From an uncultured Flavobacteriaceae bacterium (GTDB lineage Bacteria > Bacteroidota > Bacteroidia > Flavobacteriales > Flavobacteriaceae), in contig CALIIP010000213.1 of the NCBI GenBank assembly GCA_938018045.1, positions 1 to 10,908 on the forward strand: a stretch of DNA of 10,908 nucleotides, in the 5' to 3' direction. Each line of letters starts with the position of its first letter. Position 1 is the first letter of the stretch. A program made the position numbers and the translations under genes. The notes beneath the pieces were generated by a model. It did no database searches. It saw only the letters and a program-made list of their open reading frames with translations, and had not been told where the DNA came from. Shown piece by piece: positions 6,286-10,908 of this stretch.

Positions 6286-6873
6286 ACATCGAAGATTTTC
6301 AAAAGCAGTTTTTGTTGCTTTTGAAAACTTTTTTCTTACTGAAACTTCAAAAACACAATTCATTTCCATTTTTTGATTAACAATCTCTAAATTCTTTTCC
6401 TTAATTATACGCATTACCTTATCCATATGCTCATATTCAAATGTCAGTATGTAATGCACATCAATTGTTTTATTGACTATTGATGCTGCTTCTAAAGCTA
6501 GTTTTGCGCCAGTTCGATAAGCGTTTATCAAACCTCCGACACCTAATTTTGTACCGCCATAATAACGCACAACTACAATCAAAACATTCGTAACATCAAA
6601 AGAAAGTATTTGACCATATATAGGTTGTCCTGCACTATTGTTTGGCTCACCATCATCATTTGCCCTATATTGCACGCTTTCAACGCCTACTTTCCAAGCA
6701 TAACACCAATGTCGTGCTTTATGATGTTTAGATTTTAAATCCTCAATGAGAGTTTTAACTTGATCTTCATCAGTGATCGGAAAAACATAACCTATAAATT
6801 TACTTCCTCGATCTTTAAAGATTTCGCCTTCAAAAGATTTCTCTACAGTTTTGTATGTATCGGAAATACTCAA
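6271..6873 (-). CDS. yigZ: YigZ/IMPACT family protein (UPF0029)
   Basis: 200 residues, near the family's usual 200-205. The N-terminal IMPACT domain shows ARHWCYAWKVG (53-63), RANDDGEPNNSAGQPI (70-85) and VVRYYGGTKLGVGGLINAYRTG (101-122), all highly typical; the smaller C-terminal domain (about 135-200) is ferredoxin-like. The biochemical role of bacterial YigZ is not firmly known; a link to translation or proline peptides has been proposed for relatives. The start is TTG at 6873, overlapping the ribD stop (TTGA). No in-frame ATG occurs until far into the protein, and the family N-terminus D-T-Y-K-T aligns with this start, so the TTG start is well supported. Residues 183-193 are encoded by DNA that also forms the terminator of the converging thioesterase gene. 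Confidence 0.94.
   Translation of the reverse strand: MSISDTYKTVEKSFEGEIFKDRGSKFIGYVFPITDEDQVKTLIEDLKSKHHKARHWCYAWKVGVESVQYRANDDGEPNNSAGQPIYGQILSFDVTNVLIVVVRYYGGTKLGVGGLINAYRTGAKLALEAASIVNKTIDVHYILTFEYEHMDKVMRIIKEKNLEIVNQKMEMNCVFEVSVRKKFSKATKTAFENLRCLTIK
6296..6334 (+). terminator. Rho-independent terminator of the thioesterase gene, inside yigZ
   Basis: A perfect 12-base inverted repeat (TTTTCAAAAGCA at 6296-6307, TGCTTTTGAAAA at 6316-6327) with an 8-base loop is followed by C and six T. It begins 10 bases after the thioesterase stop on the plus strand. There is no U tract on the minus strand side, so it should act on plus-strand transcripts only. The same bases encode residues 183-193 of YigZ. 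Confidence 0.75.
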
Positions 6874-7922
6874 CTTAAAGGAGTCAAGATTTTTAAAATG
6901 TCTGTATCTATTTCTTCGACTGATTCAAGAGCACCAATAACTTTTGGCGATTCTAATCCTTTACCGAATTTTTTATTTCCGATAAATATTCTCGCTTCGT
7001 CCCACAAATCAGCATTTAAAAATCCTCGCAAAGTTTGAGCTCCACCTTCTATCAAAACAGATTGAATATTGTTTTTATACAAAATATCACAAATTTGTTT
7101 TGGAACATCTTTAGAATAATCAACATACTCAACAATTAAGTTCTCCTTTTTATCAGAAAATAAACTTTTAGAACTTGTAAAAACAATTGTTTCAACCAAA
7201 CCATCAAACACATGAGAATCTAGCGGAATTCGCAACGAATTATCTAGCACCAAACGAATTGGATTATTTCCAGACCATTTTCTCACATTTAATTTAGGAT
7301 TGTCTGTAATTACTGTATTTGTTCCAACCAATATAGCATGCTCTTCACTTCGCCATTTATGAACCAATTGCCTTGAATATGAATTTGAAATCCAATTTGG
7401 TTTTTTCTCACCATCCTTCTCTCGAAACGAATCAATAAAGCCATCTTTTGTTTCTGCCCATTTTAATATTATATAAGGACGTTTTTTTGTGTGAAAAGTA
7501 AAAAATCTTTTATGGTGTGCTCTACATTCATCTTCCAGCACACCAACTATTACTTCACAGCCATTATTCTCAAGATGTGTAATTCCTTTTCCCGCAACAA
7601 TATTATGCTGATCAATAACACCAATTACAACTTTTGGAATCTTTGACTTTACAATCAAATCTGAACAAGGAGGCGTTTTACCATGATGATTACATGGCTC
7701 TAAAGTCACATACAACGTTGCTTTTTTAAGTAAATCTTTATTTTTTACTGATGCTATCGCATTTACCTCTGCATGATTTCCACCATACGGACTCGTATAT
7801 CCTTCACCTATTATTATATCATCACAAACAATTACACAACCAACAGTTGGATTTGGGCGTGTAGTTCCCAATCCGTTTTTCGCCAATTCAAGACAGCGTT
7901 GCATATGTTTATTGTGTGACAT
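6870..7922 (-). CDS. ribD: Bifunctional riboflavin biosynthesis protein RibD
   Basis: 350 residues. It carries out two steps of riboflavin synthesis: deamination of the pyrimidine made from GTP, then NADPH-dependent reduction of its ribose side chain. The N-terminal deaminase domain (1-145) has the zinc site H50-A-E52 and the PCNHHGKTPPC block (76-86) supplying C77 and C86; E52 is the proton shuttle. TRPNPTVGCVIV (21-32) is also diagnostic. The reductase domain (about 147-350) begins RPYIILKWAETKDGFI and includes SEEHAILVGTNTVITDNPKLNVR (192-214) and VLIEGGAQTL near its C-terminal part. Both active sites look intact. It starts directly after the lipoprotein stop with no spacer and overlaps yigZ by 4 bases. 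No FMN riboswitch is visible upstream. Confidence 0.98.
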   Translation of the reverse strand: MSHNKHMQRCLELAKNGLGTTRPNPTVGCVIVCDDIIIGEGYTSPYGGNHAEVNAIASVKNKDLLKKATLYVTLEPCNHHGKTPPCSDLIVKSKIPKVVIGVIDQHNIVAGKGITHLENNGCEVIVGVLEDECRAHHKRFFTFHTKKRPYIILKWAETKDGFIDSFREKDGEKKPNWISNSYSRQLVHKWRSEEHAILVGTNTVITDNPKLNVRKWSGNNPIRLVLDNSLRIPLDSHVFDGLVETIVFTSSKSLFSDKKENLIVEYVDYSKDVPKQICDILYKNNIQSVLIEGGAQTLRGFLNADLWDEARIFIGNKKFGKGLESPKVIGALESVEEIDTDILKILTPLS

Positions 7923-8387
7923 TTATAATTTTATATTCACGTTTGAAAATTGATCAATATCATAATAATTAGAATATCCCAAAACTTTATATTTCAATTG
8001 CCCTTTAAATTGGACTTTTAATTTCTTATTTAAGAGTGCTCCAATCAAACCTTCTAAAAAATTAGTGTTCAATTTCTTTTGCAATTGTTCTAACGGAATT
8101 TTAACTTCCAAAGGAACAGTAAATTCACTTTTAGCAGGAACTTTAAACACTTCTGACTTTACTTCAGCCATTTCTACATCATCAATCAGCACTTTGATTC
8201 CTTTTGTTTCTAACTTCCCTCCAACATCATTTGGGTTTTCAAAATGAGCCAATGCACTAATTGATACTAACTCTGAAGTTATATCAACTATTTTAATAGT
8301 ATCAACATTAACAAATATAGGTTTTTTAGTAACCGAGCAACTCACTAGTAAAAAAACTGCCAAAAAAAATATTCCTTTTCGTATCAT
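7923..8387 (-). CDS. LEA type 2 (LEA14/WHy domain) lipoprotein
   Basis: 154 residues. A short signal peptide (MIRKGIFFLAVFLLVSC) ends in the lipobox L14-V-S-C17, so the mature protein should be anchored by a lipid on C17, probably at the outer or inner membrane facing the periplasm. The remainder looks like a LEA14/water-stress (WHy) domain: alternating strands with the characteristic ISALAHFENPNDVGGKLETKGIKVLIDDVEMAE (43-75) and a K-S-E-F-x-V-P-L-E-V-x-I-P-L strand (86-99). These beta-sandwich proteins are linked with desiccation stress in plants, but the bacterial role is not known. It is first in the minus-strand operon with ribD and yigZ, with no gap before ribD; the link to riboflavin synthesis is likely positional rather than functional. 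Confidence 0.85.
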   Translation of the reverse strand: MIRKGIFFLAVFLLVSCSVTKKPIFVNVDTIKIVDITSELVSISALAHFENPNDVGGKLETKGIKVLIDDVEMAEVKSEVFKVPAKSEFTVPLEVKIPLEQLQKKLNTNFLEGLIGALLNKKLKVQFKGQLKYKVLGYSNYYDIDQFSNVNIKL

Positions 8388-8416
8388 ATCGATAGATATT
8401 TTATATATTCACTTCA

Positions 8417-8445
8417 CAAAAATAAGACTTTAAATTGAGTACAAA
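8417..8445 (-). promoter_or_regulatory. Candidate promoter of the lipoprotein-ribD-yigZ operon
   Basis: On the minus strand TTTG (8445-8442) is followed 17 bases later by TATTTTTG (8424-8417), an exact TAnnTTTG. Together they approximate the Bacteroidota -33/-7 pair and lie about 30 bases before the lipoprotein start. The -33 box falls within the first codons of the divergent acetyltransferase gene, so the two transcripts would overlap. Confidence 0.5.
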
Positions 8446-8926
8446 CACATATACCATTAGAGAAATTCAACAAGGTGATAATCCAAAAATTGCCGCTACA
8501 ATAAGAAGTGTTTTAATCGAATTTGGCGTTCCAAAAGTAGGAACAGCATATGAAGACAAGGCATTAGATATAATGTTTGAAACTTATGACAACCCAAAGT
8601 CAAGTTATTTTGTTGTTGCTTATAATAATACGATTCTTGGAGGAGCAGGAATTATGCAACTTGAAAATTCTGAAGAAAACATTTGTGAACTACAAAAAAT
8701 GTATTTTTCATCAGAAGCAAGAGGAAAAGGTTTGGGTTCTAAAATGATGCAAATTTGTTTAGAAAAAGCAAAAGTATTTGGCTTTGAAAAATGTTACTTA
8801 GAAACAATGCCTTATATGGATGGTGCTCGAAAACTTTATAAAAAAGTAGGATTTATTGACCTCAATGAACCGCTTGGCGATACAGGACATTTTAGTTGTA
8901 GTAAATGGATGATTAAAAGTTTATAA
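8435..8926 (+). CDS. GNAT family N-acetyltransferase next to prmC
   Basis: 163 residues. Acetyl-CoA-binding motif A is clear: CELQKMYFSSEARGKGLGSKMMQICL (84-109) with the R-G-K-G-L-G loop at 96-101. It is followed by GFEKCYLETMPYMDGARKLYKKVGF, the usual C-terminal part. The substrate is unknown. The start is TTG at 8435: a TAA lies four codons upstream in frame and the first in-frame ATG comes only at residue 47, inside the conserved domain. The stop overlaps the prmC start as TAATG, so the two are probably translated together. It is divergent from the lipoprotein gene with only 47 bases between them. Acetylation of a translation component would be a natural guess from the prmC linkage, but this is only an inference. 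Confidence 0.92.
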   Translation: MSTNTYTIREIQQGDNPKIAATIRSVLIEFGVPKVGTAYEDKALDIMFETYDNPKSSYFVVAYNNTILGGAGIMQLENSEENICELQKMYFSSEARGKGLGSKMMQICLEKAKVFGFEKCYLETMPYMDGARKLYKKVGFIDLNEPLGDTGHFSCSKWMIKSL

Positions 8927-9795
8927 TGACGATTACCGAACTCAAAAATAATTTTAGAATATCGCTAAAATCAACTTATCCAAAAGAAGAGATTGATAGT
9001 TTCTTTTATTTATTGATGGAATTTAAACTTCAATTAAAAAGAGTTGGTATCGCACTAAAACCTTCACATAAAATAATAACTACTGACGCTGCTTTCTTTT
9101 CTGATGCATTAAATAAATTAGAGAAAGAAATTCCAATACAATATATAATAGGTGAAACTGAGTTTTTTGGACTGCCATTTTATGTCAACAAACATGTGCT
9201 GATTCCAAGACCAGAAACTGAAGAGTTGGTTAGTTGGATACTTAACGAGACGAAAGATGAAAAGAAAATCATAGACATTGGAACAGGAAGTGGCTGTATT
9301 GCTATTTCGCTAGCAAAGAATATTAAAAACGCGAAAGTTTGGGCATTAGATGTTTCAACTGAAGCGCTAAAAACAGCTCAAAAAAATGCAACATTGAATG
9401 ATGTAGATGTTCACTTTGTAAACGAGGATATATTGACTTTAACGGAGCCTGTCTTGAGCGCAGTCGAAAGGCTCAATCAAAAATTCGACATTATTGTGAG
9501 CAATCCACCTTATGTGAGAATGCTAGAGAAACAAGAGATTAAGAATAATGTACTGGAAAACGAACCACATTTAGCCTTGTTTGTAGAGGATAACAATCCT
9601 TTGTTATTTTATGATAAGATTGCTGATTTTGCAAAAAATAAATTGATACAAAATGGCGAACTCTATTTTGAAATTAACCAATATTTAGGAAAAGAAACCA
9701 TACAATTATTAAAAAACAAAGGATTTAAAAACTGCACATTACAAAAAGATATTTTTGGGAATGATAGAATGATTCGAGCATTTTTACAAACTTGA
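8926..9795 (+). CDS. prmC: Peptide chain release factor N5-glutamine methyltransferase PrmC (HemK)
   Basis: 289 residues, slightly longer than the 277 of the E. coli enzyme. PrmC methylates the glutamine of the GGQ motif in release factors RF1 and RF2 using SAM. The N-terminal helical domain (1-about 75) is followed by PIQYIIGETEFFGLPFYV and VLIPRPETEELV (91-102), SAM motif I IDIGTGSGCIAISLA (116-130), acidic residue D142 and the catalytic NPPY at 193-196. Between strand NEDIL and the NPPY strand lies an extra loop, EPVLSAVERL (174-183), encoded by a 30-base palindromic repeat; E. coli PrmC is about nine residues shorter here. All catalytic motifs remain intact, so the enzyme is probably active. 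The start overlaps the acetyltransferase stop by one base. Confidence 0.97.
   Translation: MTITELKNNFRISLKSTYPKEEIDSFFYLLMEFKLQLKRVGIALKPSHKIITTDAAFFSDALNKLEKEIPIQYIIGETEFFGLPFYVNKHVLIPRPETEELVSWILNETKDEKKIIDIGTGSGCIAISLAKNIKNAKVWALDVSTEALKTAQKNATLNDVDVHFVNEDILTLTEPVLSAVERLNQKFDIIVSNPPYVRMLEKQEIKNNVLENEPHLALFVEDNNPLLFYDKIADFAKNKLIQNGELYFEINQYLGKETIQLLKNKGFKNCTLQKDIFGNDRMIRAFLQT
9445..9474 (+). repeat. Palindromic repeat element inserted in frame in prmC
   Basis: Thirty bases form arms GAGCCT (9445-9450) and AGGCTC (9469-9474) around a core containing TTGAGCGCAGTCGAA, whose TTGA and TCGA ends can pair with one G-T wobble. The element is 10 codons long and keeps the frame. Its core matches a short palindromic repeat that I recall as widespread in flavobacterial genomes, usually between genes. 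Its GC content is well above that of the flanking gene. No second copy is seen in this window, so its repeat nature rests on recollection plus the palindrome and the extra PrmC residues. Confidence 0.65.
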
Positions 9796-9822
9796 CTTTG
9801 TCATTTTAAAATAGTATCTTCG
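9792..9822 (+). promoter_or_regulatory. Candidate promoter of the DUF6090-type gene
   Basis: TTG at 9792-9794, overlapping the prmC stop, is followed after 20 bases by TATCTTCG (9815-9822), one mismatch from TAnnTTTG. Spacing and position fit a Bacteroidota promoter driving the gene that starts at 9897, with a leader of about 70 bases. Confidence 0.4.
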
Positions 9823-9896
9823 CTTATCGTCTCATATAAATCATTAAAACGATTCATATAATGGCCTTGTGCTTCATTATGACAAACCAATAACCA

Positions 9897-10634
9897 ATGA
9901 TAAAATTCTTTAGGAAAATTCGACAAAACTTGCTTATGGAAAACAAAACTGGAAAGTATTTTAAGTATGCTATTGGAGAAATCATCCTAGTAATGATTGG
10001 CATTCTTTTAGCATTACAAGTCAATAACTGGAACAACAATCGCATTGAGCAAAACGAAGAAAAAGAGGTTATTGCCAAACTACATACAGATTTTAAAGAA
10101 AATAAAAAGGTTTTGAAAGATTTTCTGGTTGAAGTTAATAATCAGATGAATGCGCAAATAACTCTAATGAATTTAATTGGATCTTCTAAAGAAGAACTTT
10201 ATAAACATAATTTAGATAGCATATTTTATATTTCTTTCGGATCTAGTGAGATGGCTTTTGCAGATAATACCATTAAAAATATTATGCAAAGTGGAAAGTT
10301 AAACATTTTGAAAAATGAAAAAATTACAGATTTACTTTATAAATGGAATGCCTTATCTGAAATTAGAAAAACTCGCATAACAAAATTGGATAATTGGGCA
10401 AATGATAAACTTATACCTTATTTATTACCTAAAATATCTTTTAAACAAATGGATATGACCAGTAATTATCCTTGGGCTGGAATTTCTAAAGTAAAACCAG
10501 ATTATTATCCTTTGTTTCAAGAAATAACATTCGAAAATTATTTAGATAACAATATTTGGTATTATCAACAAGTTAAAGAACGATGTGAAGAAACAGATAA
10601 ACTCATAGATGAAATAATTGAAGCTACTAAATGA
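9897..10634 (+). CDS. DUF6090-type membrane-anchored protein of unknown function
   Basis: 245 residues. The N-terminus MIKFFRKIRQNLLMENKTGKYFKYAIGEIILVMIGILLALQVNNWNN is the hallmark of a protein family common in Bacteroidota (DUF6090 as I recall it): a basic amphipathic start, then one membrane segment at about 24-42 ending in ALQVNNWN. The rest (about 48-245) is charged and mostly helical with probable coiled-coil stretches near 50-85 and at the C-terminus (KERCEETDKLIDEIIEATK), likely on one side of the inner membrane. No catalytic motif is visible. The family often occurs in several copies per genome; the function is unknown. A start at residue 14 would lose the conserved N-terminus. It sits alone between prmC and a structured non-coding repeat. 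Confidence 0.88.
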   Translation: MIKFFRKIRQNLLMENKTGKYFKYAIGEIILVMIGILLALQVNNWNNNRIEQNEEKEVIAKLHTDFKENKKVLKDFLVEVNNQMNAQITLMNLIGSSKEELYKHNLDSIFYISFGSSEMAFADNTIKNIMQSGKLNILKNEKITDLLYKWNALSEIRKTRITKLDNWANDKLIPYLLPKISFKQMDMTSNYPWAGISKVKPDYYPLFQEITFENYLDNNIWYYQQVKERCEETDKLIDEIIEATK

Positions 10635-10650
10635 AAAATAACTAAAGTAC

Positions 10651-10781
10651 AACAACGTGTATAGCTCATTGCGGCTGAATTCTTATTCGGAATTCATTCC
10701 AATTTACTATCTTTCGGTTACGGCGGAAAATCATAACTGATTTCTCGCAACGAGCCATAGACAAAACCGATAAGCGTAACC
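10651..10781. repeat. Structured intergenic repeat with long imperfect inverted arms (attC-like)
   Basis: Left arm 10657-10673 and right arm 10746-10762 are inverted copies matching at 14 of 17 positions; two of the three mismatches become G-T pairs if the bottom strand folds. Between them is a perfect inverted pair TGAATTC/GAATTCA (10676-10682 and 10690-10696) with a 7-base loop. A further pair GGTTACG/CGTAACC (10716-10722, 10775-10781) would cross the main stem. The ends ACAACAACG and GATAAGC loosely resemble the outer sites of integron attC sequences, and similar ACAACGTGTATA repeats occur, as I recall, in other Bacteroidota. No gene is seen in 10635-10882. Confidence 0.45.
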
Positions 10782-10850
10782 TCAAAATTCCATCTATAAA
10801 ATAACATTAAACTACATTCAAAAATTAACCGCTATCTCATTTAATATCAA

Positions 10851-10858
10851 TAGATTTG
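10851..10858 (+). promoter_or_regulatory. Candidate -7 promoter element of the gene at the right edge
   Basis: TAGATTTG is an exact TAnnTTTG match followed by CACCTC, about 25 bases before the ATG at 10883. A -33 TTG is not evident. The spacing would give a very short leader of around 18 bases. Confidence 0.4.
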
Positions 10859-10882
10859 CACCTCAATTTGAAAAAGGTACAA

Positions 10883-10908
10883 ATGAAAAGAGTAAACGAA
10901 TACAAAAA
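10883..10908 (+). CDS. N-terminal codons of a gene running off the right edge (partial)
   Basis: An ATG at 10883 opens MKRVNEYK and continues to the window end. A -7-like element lies just upstream, which supports a real start. The phrase M-K-R-x-N-E-Y-K resembles the start of flavobacterial proteins with a J-domain-like segment and a KTSC domain, but eight residues cannot support a name. Confidence 0.4.

Noticed and set aside
6760..7038. A plus-strand open frame across the ribD-yigZ junction
   Set aside because: It lies antisense to two well-supported genes and has no recognisable domain; low-GC antisense frames of this size are expected.
7923..8434. An FMN riboswitch before the ribD operon
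   Set aside because: The leader between the candidate promoter and the lipoprotein start is only about 20-30 bases, far too short for an RFN element, and none of its conserved segments are seen.
9854..10078. A minus-strand open frame opposite the DUF6090 gene start
   Set aside because: It is antisense to the conserved N-terminus of the DUF6090-type protein and its cysteine-rich hydrophobic translation looks like a mirror of that membrane segment.
10651..10781. A tRNA gene in the structured region
   Set aside because: The arms and spacing do not fit a cloverleaf: no T-arm GTTCRA sequence and no 7-base acceptor stem at the right distance.
1..10908. CRISPR array, insertion sequence or prophage
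   Set aside because: No regularly spaced repeats, transposase, integrase or phage structural genes are found; the gene content is mostly housekeeping.

Overview
The window looks like core chromosome of an AT-rich marine-type Bacteroidota, most likely family Flavobacteriaceae. The grounds are the gene families (a DUF6090-type membrane protein, the flavobacterial form of YigZ, a LEA14-type lipoprotein), the lack of clear Shine-Dalgarno sequences before most starts, and several matches to the Bacteroidota -7 promoter element TAnnTTTG. Genus and species cannot be fixed from sequence alone.

Layout. (1) Positions 1-1587, plus strand: the last codons of a gene that is probably dapF, then a GNAT acetyltransferase and the lytic transglycosylase MltG, all joined by overlapping stops and starts. 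(2) 1588-3041, plus strand: two exported proteins, each behind a long AT-rich leader. One is an unrecognised 95-residue protein. The other is a 210-residue lysozyme-like protein with a plausible catalytic glutamate. Both carry the short motif DKNCV just after the signal peptide. (3) 3063-3099: a strong bidirectional terminator. (4) 3101-5705, minus strand: dnaA, a low-molecular-weight tyrosine phosphatase and an RsmI-like tetrapyrrole-methylase-fold methyltransferase, closely packed as one operon. An exact DnaA box (TTATTCACA) lies upstream of dnaA. (5) 5875-6285, plus strand: a hotdog-fold acyl-CoA thioesterase whose terminator hairpin lies inside the converging yigZ gene. (6) 6271-8387, minus strand: an operon of a LEA14-like lipoprotein, ribD (riboflavin synthesis) and a YigZ/IMPACT protein that starts at TTG. 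(7) 8435-9795, plus strand: a second GNAT acetyltransferase (TTG start) and prmC, the release-factor glutamine methyltransferase. prmC carries a 30-bp palindromic repeat inserted in frame. (8) 9897-10634, plus strand: a DUF6090-type membrane protein. It is followed by a structured non-coding repeat with long imperfect inverted arms, and then by the first codons of another gene at the window end.

How the genes fit together. The left part concerns cell wall synthesis and remodelling (probable dapF, mltG, lysozyme-like protein). The middle holds replication initiation with two co-transcribed modifying enzymes. The right part is riboflavin synthesis and translation termination. No complete new defence or mobile system is visible. 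The most unusual signals are the palindrome domesticated inside prmC, the terminator embedded in yigZ, the paired DKNCV exported proteins and the attC-like repeat after the DUF6090 gene.
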